A DNA stretch of 64,000 nucleotides, from contig JBAKBP010001616.1 of the NCBI GenBank assembly GCA_037953745.1, positions 1-64,000 of the forward strand, written 5' to 3'. Of the stretch, positions 20,215-30,562 are shown one piece after another (position 1 is the first letter of the stretch; each line of letters begins with the position of its first letter). This stretch comes from Lithodes maja (lineage: Eukaryota > Arthropoda > Malacostraca > Decapoda > Lithodidae). A model generated the notes under the pieces. That model was not told the origin of the DNA and did no database searches. It saw nothing but the letters and a program-made list of their open reading frames with translations. Both the position numbers and the translations under genes were made by a program.

Positions 20215-21693
20215 ATGCGCGCCTCCCGTGTTGGCCGTGGGCGTGGTGGGCCACCACCCGCAGTGCCTCGTGTGCGTCGCCAAGACCCATTCTCCATCTT
20301 TCAGTGGGAAGACCTGGCTGACGGGGAAGATTACAACCCTGATGTGTCAGCTTTTGATGAGGCACAGGAGGGTTCAGGAATTACCCCCAATTTTCCCGCA
20401 GGCCCCAATGCTTTACCACATGAGCTTTTTGAGGCCTTTTTTGATGAGGAGGTGGTAGGCTATGTCATAAAGGAGACCAACAAGCAGCACCAGATGCAGG
20501 TCAACATGTTTGACAAGGTGACCAAGGGTCACATGAGGCAGTGGACCGAAGTAACTCATCACGAGTTCATGGTCTTCCTGTCACTCACAATGCTCATGCC
20601 TCATGTAAAAAAACATAGGTTGCCTGACTATTGGATCACCAATGATCTAATATCCACCCCTGCCTTTGGGAAATATATGTCACACGACCGGTACCTCAAC
20701 ATCCTCGCCCAGCTCCATCTCATCACCAACACCGACGTACACCACCCAGACAAGCTGTGGAAGATAAGAACGTTGTACGAAATGATGCGACAACGGTTCA
20801 GCTCCTTCTTCAAGCCCTTCTGCAAGGTTGCCATTGACGAGTCTCTTGTGCTGTTCCGGGGAAAGCTCCACTTCCGGCAGTACATCCCCTCAAAGAGACA
20901 TCGCTTTGGCATAAAATTCTTTGTGTTGTGCGACTGCAGAACTGGTTATGTCCTGGACTTCCTGGTCTACAGCGGGAAGGAAGGGGACGTGCTTGCGGAC
21001 CCCACCATTGGCTTTGGCGGAGCAGTGGTGCAAGCCATGATGGATCGCTATTTCCACAAGAATCACGTCCTCTACACGGACAATTACTACAAGTCCCCCA
21101 CTCTCACCAAGTACCTCCACGAGCGCAAAACGGGGACTGTAGGCACAGTACGAGGAAAAAGGAAGGGCATGCCAGCTTTCCCTCCGAAGACCAAGAAAGG
21201 CGATGTCTTCCGCAAGAAGTCGGGGCCCATTCTGGCTATCCACTGGCACGACCAGCGGAAGGTCAACCTCCTCACCACCATCCACAAGGGGGAAATGATC
21301 AAGACTGGCAAGGTGGATCACCGCACCCAGGCCAGGTTGACCAAGCCCGATGCTGTCCTGGACTACAACATAAATATGAGGCTGGTCGACAGGTCAGACA
21401 AGCAGATGGGCTTCATTGACTGTCTGCGTACCTCATGCAGATGGTACAAAAAGTTCTTTCTGCATATGGTGGACATGTCAATTCTGAATGTTGACAACAT
21501 CTACAAGCTTCGGAATGAAAACACACCCAGACAGTTCAATAGCCTGCGGAGGTTCCACAAGCAGGCGATAAAGCAGCTCCTGGAGAAATATGCAATGCCA
21601 CAGAGGGCAGTGGCACACGCTGGGCCCGACGCCACTGACCGCTTGCACTGTGCATATTACATAATATGCACAGGCTCATTTCACTACCTCTGA
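20215..21693 (+). pseudogene. piggyBac (PGBD-like) transposase core
   Basis: The core reads FQWEDLADGEDYNP, then DEEVVGYVIKETN, and continues through the RNase H-like catalytic fold. Catalytic Asp residues are all present: IDESLVLFRGK (GAC 20836-20838), YTDNYYKS (21079-21081), and VDRSD (21388-21390 and 21397-21399). The enzyme would cut and join at TTAA. The frame ends at 21693, before the C-terminal cysteine-rich domain, which is found in another frame downstream. ATG 20215 is the first in-frame Met but is probably not the true start, since an acidic N-terminal region precedes it in a shifted frame. Confidence 0.85.
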
Positions 21694-21707
21694 CAGTAGC
21701 AGGAAGA

Positions 21708-21854
21708 AAGCAGCAGAAGCGGTGCCATGTCTGCTAAAGCACCAGGCTGAGGGCGAGGTCAGAAAAAAAGTCCACCATGGAGTGTGTGCAGTGCAGGGTG
21801 GCACTCTGTGCTGAAGGGTGCTTCTTTGATTACCACTCCAAGCAGCAGTTCTAA
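21708..21854 (+). pseudogene. piggyBac C-terminal cysteine-rich domain, out of frame
   Basis: In a frame different from the core, KQQKRCHVC is followed by a TAA (21735-21737), then MECVQCRVALCAEGCFFDYH and a stop. The Cys pattern matches the zinc-binding cysteine-rich domain at the end of piggyBac transposases, which binds terminal repeats. With the frame change before it and the internal stop, the copy should lack a working domain. Confidence 0.6.
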
Positions 21855-21905
21855 TCATAGTGACAGTATCAAAGACAGTGACAATAATATATATATAGGC
21901 AAAAA

Positions 21906-22242
21906 GTGGAAGTGAAACAATTTATTGTAATACAAAAGTTCAATGTATTACCATAATAATAAGTGAAACTGACACATAAATTTATATAAGTTACATTCAT
22001 ATGATTAGAACCTATAAAAATATATAAATCAGTGAAAAAGACACAATAAATTGTATATAAAACGTTTACAAAGCATATAACTAAGTGAAAGTGACACAAA
22101 ACCTAATATTTGATGTGCAATTTATAATAAACACCTATGATAACGAAAAATCAGTGCCTAATATAACAACAACTTAGCTCAATTACTAATAAAACGTACG
22201 GTATCGAGTGAAAATGAGCAATATTAGTGACAGTGACACCCT
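21906..22242 (+). repeat. Degenerate AGTGAAAnTGACAC repeats
   Basis: Imperfect units occur near 21910, 21961, 22032, 22083, 22206 and 22228, spaced roughly 20-120 bases apart in AT-rich sequence. They may be subterminal repeats of the piggyBac element or of an unrelated insertion. No ORF is seen here. Confidence 0.4.
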
Positions 22243-22314
22243 AATACACAAAGTAAAGTCGTCATTATATATTACCTAAAGCCAGCACTCATAGGAAACA
22301 ATACCTTATAATAT

Positions 22315-22913
22315 CAGACCCCCAGTCTAGCATTATCTAATCCAGCAGAACACTAATAATTATAGGAAGCGGTACTAAACAATATGAATGCCAACCAATG
22401 CTTCATGATCAACTTATCTTAACAACTAAACATACATAGGTTATATCAGACCTTAACGCACAATACAACTGGCCAGCATGAAGCTGATTTTGCAGAGTTA
22501 ACCAGAGGGGATATAATGTTAATAAAAGGTGGTGAAAGATATGGAAAATGAGAGAGATAGGCAGAGGAAAAGGTTCTCAGGTGCGGAGAGGGGGACAGAT
22601 ATCCAAGGGAAAAAGAGGGATGCGTTCTAGAAACCAGATCTGAGGGAGAGAGTGGCGAGGAACCTGTATATATACCCGGACTAGTTTGAGCCGCGTGGGA
22701 AAAAAGCGGTAACAAGTCCTCTAGCCACTAGCAAGGGAGCTAGCAGCATGGTAAGGACCTCTCTCAACCAACCCCCACGAGGCAGCCAGCCGTGACGTCA
22801 TCGAGCGGGGCAAAAACACTGTGCGCCCCCCTCTCACTCTGTTCTACTCTCTCTCTCCCAGATCCCATCATTACTAGTTAATGATAAAACATATACTTTA
22901 CAATTAAATATAT
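22315..22913 (-). repeat. Gmr1 copy 2, 3' LTR, part 1
   Basis: From about 22372 this is nearly identical to 55829-56368, part of the right LTR of the same element. The first bases (CCCCCAGTCTAGC) resemble the related solo LTR near 59230, so the LTR probably begins further left, but its true terminus is not found. It is cut at 22913 by DIRS B and continues at 32997. Confidence 0.8.
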
Positions 22914-23374
22914 TATAGGTTTGACTCCTGTAAGGAGATAAAGAAAACCTAATATTTAGTAGTGGCCCCGTAATCATTGACGAACATGCCCCAGTCGTCA
23001 ATGATTACGGGGCCACTACTAAATATTAGGTTTTCTTTATCTCCTTACAGGAGTCAAACCTATAATTTATTAGTGGCCCCTCCATCATTGACGAACATGC
23101 CTATTACATAAGGCATCCTCTTCAAACACTAATCCGCCGTAGTTTGAATCTACCGCGCAGAGCATTTAAAAACTGAGGAGCCTTCATCATGAGTGCACGC
23201 GACCTCACTCATGGCTTCAGTCATTATGAATTGGGTTCTCACTACGAAAAAACTTCGTAAAAAATAAAAACAAAAAGAAAATAAGAATAACTATCTAATA
23301 AGCTTTCCATCATATCGTGGATGTACTTGTGTGGATCTCTGACCAGACGCTGATTCAGGCGTCATTCCTCCTTC
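22914..23374. repeat. DIRS B left inverted terminal repeat
   Basis: Inverted copy of 32576-32996. The outermost part is a large palindrome: GTCAATGAT, GGGGCCACTA and TAGGTTT arms face their complements around CTCCTGTAAGGAG. On this side the terminal palindrome is present in full; on the right it is partly absent at the very tip. Confidence 0.88.
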
Positions 23375-23440
23375 ACTGACATATCAAGTAAACCAAGATC
23401 CTTAATACATCAACGAATGGGAAGGGGACGGTCGGGAGGG

Positions 23441-23553
23441 CCCCAGTCGTCAATGATTACGGGGCCATTACTAAATATTAGGTTTTCTTTATCTCCTTAC
23501 AGGAGTCAAACCTATAATTTATTAGTGGCCCCTCCATCATTGACGAACATGCC
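23441..23553. repeat. DIRS B internal complementary region
   Basis: A further copy of the terminal palindrome inside the element, separated from the left ITR by about 65 unique bases. In DIRS elements the internal complementary region pairs with both termini to make the circular replication intermediate. Its composition here, one end's sequence fused to the other's, fits that role. Confidence 0.8.
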
Positions 23554-24114
23554 TGATTTCTAAGACTGGAGGGGGACATTCGTAATCATATCATAACTCT
23601 AGAAAAGTAGATAATAAAAACAACCACATAGTATTCTTACTCTTGAAAAATATATTTAATCATTGACGTCGCCGAAAAAATACAAGAAAAAGGGGTTCAG
23701 GCAGGTGCGTGCTTCAAAGAAGCCTGCCTGACAAAAATGGGTAACCCTAAAGATTCTGAACACAGATCTGTAGTTACAAAGGCACCCCACTCAACGAGTG
23801 GTGACAAAAATAACAAGTTATAAGCTTACATGTGCACATCATAAACCCCAACATAATCGTGGAGATAAATTGCAAAGGATCTCCACTGATTCTAATATTA
23901 AATTGCTTTCGCAGCTAACACTACTATAACAACCCTGTTGTTTTGTACTAACATTGTACTAGCACAATTTCTCTCTGAGAAATTTTATATCACATTAACC
24001 TTACATTGTATCACAGCTCTCATACTCCGGCGGGGTCTAGGGTGTCCTATGTCAACTGACTGCACCCCCCCCCCCCCCCTTTGTGAAAATAAACAAAAGT
24101 GACTGTAGGGCCAC
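23554..24114 (-). other. DIRS B 3' non-coding sequence
   Basis: AT-rich stretch between the recombinase stop and the internal complementary region, with a run of 14 C at about 24065. The same sequence, diverged slightly, follows the recombinase of copy A2 (60562-61114). No ORF. Confidence 0.6.
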
Positions 24115-24736
24115 CTAGACCCTCTGCCTTAAAGCTATACATGGTAAGGAAGGTTTGTCTAGAGCAACTGACAAGTATCTAGACAAAAACGTATGATCAG
24201 ACGCCCACAATTGAGTGGACGCGATATCTTCCACTGAAAAGTTTTTCAGGAAACGTAAAGAGGCTGCCCATTTGCGTAAATCGTGGGCCCTACCCACCAC
24301 GCCGGGATTACTCTCTTTAACCTCTGAAGTGCGCACGGGGGTAATTGAAAACGTCCCCCTGTGCTGACGTATTTGAGGTGTTTCCGTCACTAAAATATTC
24401 ATTGTACCATTAATAGCATTAATAATTATCCATATGCGCCTATTATGGGTTGATTATAAAGGTATTAACCTGAAACAACAATAAAACGAGTGAAAACAGC
24501 GTTTGGATGGTCAAAATCGGAGATATAGCCCGCGAGTTGTATAATGTATGGGTGAGGCAAGCTACCTTCCCGCCAATTTCCCCCAAGGCCACTGAGACAC
24601 AGTCGATCGATACTCTCTCTCTCTCTCTTGCACTCGATTGCCATCAGTGATGACAACACCCTGCTTGCAACTCGCTAATGTTAGCACGAAAATATACCTC
24701 AGAATAAGGGAATAATAGGGAAAATAGGTGGGGAGG

Positions 24737-25263
24737 TGTGGTGGAGTGGTCTTGCCACTGGCCTGGTAATCCAAAGGTCCCGGGTTCAAATCCCGATGTA
24801 TCAATGGGAAGATATTATTGGGATGGAATTTGTGCTGTACCTAGTATCAGTGCATTACCACAAAGCCCACCGAAACGTCAATAAAATACCCTCATTGTTC
24901 CCTGATTAAATAGCACTGTATGAATATTCCCATATTCAAAATATGCTATAGGGGTGCAATGCCTGGTGAGTTATCTGCTCAACAGGTGGCGTTGTGTGTG
25001 TGTAAGTGTGAGAGTCCGAGTGTAGAGGGTGAGACAGTGAAGCACGGGAACGAGATGGCTTCAGAGATGGGGTCGTTTCGGGCCATGAGTGAGCACCGTG
25101 CCTCATGTGAAGGCAAGATGGCAGGTGCTCGTTGTACTCTACGTGCTTCACATGTCTCACTCCCTAGACTGGAACAAGACCTCACAGGCTTCACTGTTCA
25201 TTGTAAAGCGGTGAATGTTAAGGCTCTCAGCCTATGCCCGAGAGGAACTAAGTTGGAATATAG

Positions 25264-25298
<35 letters not shown>
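24737..25298 (+). repeat. tRNA-derived SINE with poly(A) tail
   Basis: The head looks like a tRNA: TGGTGGAGTGGTC as A box, GGGTTCAAATCCC as B box, and an anticodon region CTGGTAATC reminiscent of tRNA-Thr. About 560 bases downstream the sequence ends in a run of roughly 36 A, followed by an A/T-rich stretch. The extent is inferred from head and tail; no target duplication was confirmed. A Lys-run ORF over this is just the poly(A). Confidence 0.55.
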
Positions 25299-25300
<2 letters not shown>

Positions 25301-25500
25301 GAGGGATAGGAGGAAAGTGGGGAAGGAGGGGAGGTAGAGGACTGAGATTTTGCATGGCCCAGGGGCCAAAAAAAAATAAAAAAATAAAAAAATAAAAATA
25401 AAAAAAATATATTTTTTTCGATGTCAAAAGTTGATTTTTTATTTTACTTACTCAGGAGAGTCTTCCCGCAGTCCGCCGGGGGAACTCTTAAGAGTCTCCC
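25299..25500. other. A/T-rich low-complexity sequence beside the SINE
   Basis: Contains repeated AAAAAAAT units (about 25370-25415) and a T run, then the right end of the piggyBac-type insertion. Nothing coding. Confidence 0.5.
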
Positions 25501-26246
25501 CGCAGCTCCCGGGTTAATGACTTCGACCAGAAGAGATGCTAATCGCCGTTTAAGTAAGCGTTTACCCGTACTTGCTACCCATAAAGCACCTTGGGGGTTT
25601 AGAGGAGCTACTCTCAAATATTTGGTTAGAGCTTGCACTGGACACAGATTATGATGCACCTTTCCCCTTTTCAATGCTGGCACCGTGAACTCTGAAAACA
25701 CGTGTGCACTGTGCTCATTCTTGGCTAAAAAACCTGGGGAAGGCGCAATGTAAATACATTCGTTAAGTCTACCAAACCTAAGGCAATTGGGTGTGTTGCT
25801 CATCGCCGCCAGCTCAGACACTGTTCCCGGTGGCCAAAGCCATAAGGAAAACCGCCTTTTTTAAGAGTAAAGCAAAGTCTGCAGTATTTTGGTACAGACG
25901 AGAGTGAAGTAAAGACAAAGCTTTGTCGAGAGACCAAGTAGGCATGAGCTGACGGGGAGGTGGGCGAAGTTTAAAACAAGCTCTCATAAAACCTGTTTCC
26001 TCCGCCACCGGTATGGAAAGACCTGTAAGGTCTAAAAAGGGCACTCTAATTGTAGTTAAGTGATTTTTTAATGTTACCACCGATAAATGTTTCTGTTCAA
26101 ACAGATAATTCAAGTAATTGAAAATTAAAGCCACTGACGGCACATTCTGTTCCGTTCTGACAATCCAGGAAGTAAAGGCTTGCCAATGTGAGTGATACTG
26201 ACGTTTCGTAGACTGAGTACAGTATATTGATTGATTAATTTATTAG

Positions 26247-28171
26247 TCACATCTCTACCGTATGGTGCCAGCCACTTGGCCTCCTGAATGTCCATAATGC
26301 AAAAGTCAGCGAGGTCGCTAGGTTGCCAATCGTGTCTAAGTGGAAATACCCGACCGGGAGCGATACCGGGTCCGGGCACCACGTTTTCAATTGCTGGTAC
26401 CACAACTGCGCCGGCCACAGGGGCGCGATTAGCGAGACTAAGCCTCGATAATCTCGTAGTTTGTTCACTACGTGGCACATTAGTGACGTATCTGGCGGTG
26501 GAAACAGATAGATGGAGCTCCATCTGTTCCAGTCTGTCACTAGGGCGTCTGGCCCCCCTGCCGGCGTTATCGCCCGGCGGGTGAGGTATAGAGGGAGTTT
26601 GTGAGTCTCCTCGGACGCAAAAAGATCCACTTGTGGATGGGAGAGCTCTGCAATCATTAGGTTGAAAATGGGTTGCTTGAGCTCCCATTCTACTGTTGTG
26701 CTCTGTCTCCGGGACAGAGCGTCTGCCCAGACGTTCGCTACGCCTGGGAGATAAGATGCGTGAAGGTAAATTTCTAGTCTGTTGGCTAGAGTAAAAATCT
26801 CTTCCGACACGTTTAGCAACCTCCTGGACCTCGTTGATCCTTGCTTCTGAATACAGTGAACCGCATTCAGATTGTCCATTCTGAAGGCCACCGACTTGCC
26901 CCGTAATGCCGGGCCGTGAGCCTGAAGGAAATACAAGGGGACTAGTAATTCTTTGACATTGATGTGAGAGATTTCTAAGTGGGACCAAAGCCCCTGACCC
27001 TGGTGCCCCTGATTTGATTGAAATCCCCAACCTATTGTGCCTGACGCATCCGTGTCTATCCATACCGTTGGTGGAGGAGAAATCCATGACATTATTGAGT
27101 ACAACGTTTCCCTCTTTGCCCAGACCGCTAGCAAGGTGTGGATTAATTTCGGGATGGGCCATAATTTTCCCGCCGGTAAGAGCGGGAAATATTTGTTGCC
27201 TTCCAATATTAGTCGTTTTACTTTCAACCGGCCCAACTTGACAGTTAGTTGAATCCAGTTGAGAGAGCCGACCAGAGATTCCCAGATCCTTCGCGTCGTA
27301 GTCAGACTGTGAAGAAACATGAACAGTTTCCTGCGAAACCTGTTGCGATTGTCCACACTCTGACTCAGAGTGAAAGCGGCTGTGTCCCAGACCAGCCCTA
27401 TCCACTGAATTACTCGTGAGGGAACAAGGTTTGACTTTACCAGATTTACCTTGAAGCCTAGAGTTTTGACATGATTTAAAATGATATTGACATGTTTTAT
27501 GCATAAATGTTGTGTCTCTGCCACCACCAGCCAGTCGTCCAGATACCACAACACTCTGATCCCCTGTTTTAACAATGGCATCAGGGCTTGCCGGACTAAT
27601 TTCGTGAATAATCGAGGTGCTAGGTTCAAACCGAACGGCATCCTTTGAAAAACAAAATTTTGGTGCCTGATCCGTAAGGCCAAAAACCTTTGAAATCTTT
27701 TGTTGACCGATACGTGCCAATAGGCGTCTGTCAGGTCTAGTGAACACATCCAACCTCCCGGCGGAAGTGTTAGCCTGATTTGGTGTACTGTTAACATTCT
27801 GAAACATTCGTTGTGAATATGAAGGTTCAGGTAAGACAGGTCTACGACCGGCCTCATCTGAACACTGTCCCTTTTGGGAACCAAAAATAGTTTGGACGTG
27901 AATACAGGGTAATTTGGGGGACCGGGATGATGACATTCTTGGCAATCATTTCCTGGACCAGTGACTCCACCTCTAAAGAAACAAAATTCGCCGTTGTCGG
28001 CTGACGTAAGCGAGGTCGCCGGAGCCACTGCCAAGTGATGCCTTTGCGAGCCACCATCCGTGCCCAAGTGTTTAATGGCCATGCCTGGTGACACGTTCGG
28101 AACGACCCAGTTAGCAGACAAGGGTTCGCCGGCTGTACTACCCTCGGGTCCTCCGGCCTTAAAGTTGGCAC
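26247..28171 (-). pseudogene. DIRS B reverse transcriptase - RNase H - methyltransferase-like Pol
   Basis: The N-terminus (28171 to about 27900) runs in one frame (GSFRTCH, GITWQWLR, VESLVQEMI). A one-base change in a C run near 27900 shifts into the frame that is then open to 26247. RT motifs: FLVPKRD, RPVVDLSYLN, SLDLTDAYWH (first Asp), MPFGLNLAPRLF and YLDDWLVV (catalytic pair). RNase H: DTDASGTIGWG, MDNLNAV and NVWADALSRR. A final block (VDLFAS, GGPDALVTDW, YLFPPPD, PLWPAQLW) resembles the degenerate Dam-like methyltransferase domain of DIRS elements. Apart from the frameshift near the start, all catalytic residues are present. Confidence 0.87.
26296..27945 (-). other. Long overlapping open frame inside DIRS B RT-RNase H
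   Basis: The -1 frame over the RT-RNase H gene is open for about 550 codons and runs straight into the tyrosine recombinase frame. The equivalent frame is also open in copy A2 (56531-57874). The product would be Ser/Gln/Arg-rich without a recognised domain. It may be a long N-terminal extension of the recombinase, a frameshift product, or a by-product of composition. Confidence 0.35.
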
Positions 28172-28188
28172 CGGGAGTGAGAGAGACT

Positions 28189-30562
28189 TTAGTTTTTTGA
28201 TGGTGGGGTTGGTGGTGCTGGACGCTTTGCCGGCTGGCTGGTGTTGGCCGACGACTGGCCCTGGCCTGGCTTATGCTGGCCGCGTCCTCTCTGACCTGAA
28301 AACCTACCCTGTCTATGCCTGTACTGACCTTGGGGGGAGTGGGAAGACTTAGGCGGAAGAAAGGGTTTAGATCCCCCTGGCTGAGCTGTAGTAGTTGGCC
28401 TGGGTTTGGGAAAGGTAAATGTAGGTTTCTTAGAAGGGGTGGGACTGTGCTTAAAAGCCTGTGCCATATTGAACACCGTTCTCCACACTTCAGGGGACAT
28501 TAGAGAGGGAGTAAGCCACTGGTGACATGACCACCTGATTCGCAATGCGATCAGGTAGCTTGCGAACTAAAGACATTCTGAGATCTTGTCTTGCTCGTAC
28601 CGCCTCAAGCAAGGCGGTGCGTATGTCACCCAAGGATTGGATTGACGACTGGAGGAGCAGTCGCCGGGACAATTCAACCGATCTTCTGGCATCCGCATCT
28701 GCGATTGCCTGAGTAGACCGTAGTAAAGACTTAGCTACCTGTTGAGACACTATGTATTGGGAGAACAGGCGAAAAGCTTTCCCCCTGAGCCTAAATTCTC
28801 TGTCTAGGTGAGTAGGGGTAGGGGTAGTGAAAGGGTCTTTCAGCTCACAAAGATTAATTTTAGGGGCAGCTAGGAAAGAAAACAAAGCTGACGGGACTCC
28901 GCCTGCAGACCCTACAGGCATGGAGAACCACGAATGAGTATCTTGAGGGATCTGGTGGGAAGATTTCGAAGTAAATGTGGTTGCAAAGTTTTGAGCCTCT
29001 ATTTCCCAATCTACCCAAGGTCCTGGACCCAACTGCCCCACCTTCAAAACTGGATTAGCTGCTTCGTCTGTGACGGTCTGTAAATCAAGTTCAGGAGTGA
29101 GAGCTGACAGAGTCTTAATATCGTTAAACCCATCCAGCTTAGACCAGTCTGAAAATAGTTTTGAAGCTGAGGCAGGGAGTAAACCTGGCTTAGTAGCATA
29201 CACAAAATAGTCCTGGTGATAATAACTAGGTATAGCCTTAATGTTTACGTCTAGTACATTTCCCAAATTATCCAAGGCCCTTAATTTCTTTGATTTATTG
29301 CCTTGGATGACCCACTCACTCGGTACTGGGAGCTCCCCTGACAAGGTAGGCTGGGCCAGCTCTGGTTTAGTGGGGGTCAAAAGGACCCAAGACTCGTCTG
29401 GTCCATAAAGCAAGGGCATGGCTACCTTTCTGACAGGTGCCTTGTCTAGAGGGGGTGGATTAACATCCGTGATGACCCTGACATTGGAAGTTGTCAATGC
29501 CGCCGTAGCAGGCTTGGTAGCTACTGATGTTGACAGAGTGGGGGGTTAGGGATCTTAGATAAGACAATCGAAGTCATCAGAGGCCGTACCGTAGAACTTG
29601 TCGTGGGAGCCCCCAAGTCGATCGTGGGGCACTCCTGTTGTTGGCCAAAAAATCTAGATAAAGCCTGAGTAAGCAGCCCATTAATTTCTTGCGCAGTAAC
29701 AAATTGATTTGAAGATGAACTTACAGGTGAATCATTAATATCCTGCGCGGCGTCTAAGCCTGAGCCTGACTCTTGCCCTTCCATTTCCGAAATTATTGAA
29801 ACCTCGTCTTTCTCTTCCTGAGAAGATCCCTCCGAAGCCGGGGTACCTTGCTGCCAAGACAAGTCAGGAATAGAGGATGGGATCGCCGCGTCCCTGTGGA
29901 CATCAGCTACTGTGTGACTCGTTTGAGTCGAACGTGGGTGGTCGGACCCTGGCTGAGCAAACCGCCAAACACCGAGGCCTTGGCCTACACTCTCTTGAGA
30001 GTCTGACACATTATCACGAACTGAACCCCCCCGAACTTTCCAATTCGAGGGTCAAAATATTTATGGGTAAATCCTCTTTAAGGACAGGCACCGCACTGGA
30101 CCCTTGAGACCTAACACAAACTCTGTCTGGGGTAGAGGTATGAAGAGAGGCACCAGAAACTGGTGAATGTAGGGAGGACTTTCTTTTATGTGAATCCTTT
30201 TTGGAGGATTTATGGCTACGGTGTGACCGTGAACTATTCTTTGATTTCGAGGAATCATCGCCGTGACCACTGGTGGAACTTTCCGTCCTACTCTTCTTAC
30301 TCGCCGGTGAAGAGGCAAGACTAGATGACTGTCGTCTGAGAGGTGACCTGGACCGAGATCTCGCCCGAGATGATGAGGCGGATGCCGGGGGTGTAGGCTC
30401 TCGTGGACGTTTGGGTGTAGCCGCAGAAGATACAGAACCCTGACCAGTCTCCGCCGGCTTATGACTCGTGACTCTAGAGGAACGTTTAGGGGGAGGGTGT
30501 TCAAAATAATAATTTATCCCAAAGAGGGACGTTATCACATTGAAGTGATTTATGTGCAACAA
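28189..30562 (-). pseudogene. DIRS B gag, middle and C-terminal parts
   Basis: Four consecutive open pieces in shifting frames cover the Gag. An Arg/Ser/Lys-rich region (30562-30014) has SRSRSPLRR and KKSRTESS. An acidic part (30009-29521) follows. The conserved core (29497-28490) has TNVRVITD, SGELPVPSEWVIQ, GPGPWVDWE, HSWFSMPVG and ELSRRLLLQSSIQSLGD. A Gly/Gln/Arg-rich basic tail (28545-28189) ends the gene. Junctions near 30010, 29510 and 28500 are frameshifts or stops. The order matches copies A1 and C, so the pieces are one decayed gene. Confidence 0.75.

Larger units (their letters stand above)
18788..22240 (+). mobile_element. piggyBac-family DNA transposon, degenerate
   Basis: The left end follows TTAA (18784-18787) and starts CCCCTCAGACCCGG. 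It carries a 23-base subterminal direct repeat (18796-18818 and 18841-18863). A transposase gene with all four catalytic Asp residues follows. The right end is uncertain: no matching inverted terminus with TTAA was found, and AGTGAAA-type repeats continue to about 22240 before Gmr1 LTR sequence starts. Frame breaks in the gene mean this copy is unlikely to move itself. Confidence 0.65.
24321..25513. mobile_element. Non-autonomous piggyBac-type insertion in the recombinase gene
   Basis: TTAA at 24317-24320 and 25514-25517 flanks the insertion. The uninterrupted target CTCTTTAATGACTTC is seen in the A2 copy near 60350 (opposite strand), so exactly one TTAA was duplicated. The ends are weakly inverted (CCTCTGAAGTGCG versus CCCGGGAGCTGCG). 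No transposase is encoded. It carries a tRNA-derived SINE and a long poly(A). Confidence 0.8.
24115..26295 (-). pseudogene. DIRS B tyrosine recombinase, broken
   Basis: From the Met of MDIQEAKWLAPYG (ATG 26295-26293) the gene matches the recombinase of copy A2. Three lesions are seen. Five extra bases (TGTAC) near 26220 shift the frame. A two-base loss at about 25817 removes the catalytic Arg codon in ATGNRVSEL and shifts the frame. A TTAA-flanked insertion (24321-25513) splits the gene before the HDLRKW box. The nucleophile region LSRYLSV is intact at the C-terminus. The enzyme would have integrated circular element DNA; this copy cannot. Confidence 0.85.

Noticed and set aside
19202..21321. 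Minus-strand ORFs across the piggyBac gene
   Set aside because: They lie opposite the GC-rich acidic and core regions of the transposase and match nothing.
22914..23553. CRISPR-like array from repeated palindromic units
   Set aside because: The units are DIRS termini and the internal complementary region in inverted order, without regular spacers, in a eukaryotic retroelement.
24737..24806. Functional tRNA gene
   Set aside because: The cloverleaf is incomplete, and the sequence continues into a body and poly(A), as in a SINE.
24920..25309. 129-codon ORF ending in a run of Lys
   Set aside because: The Lys run is the SINE poly(A) read in frame; no protein similarity is seen.
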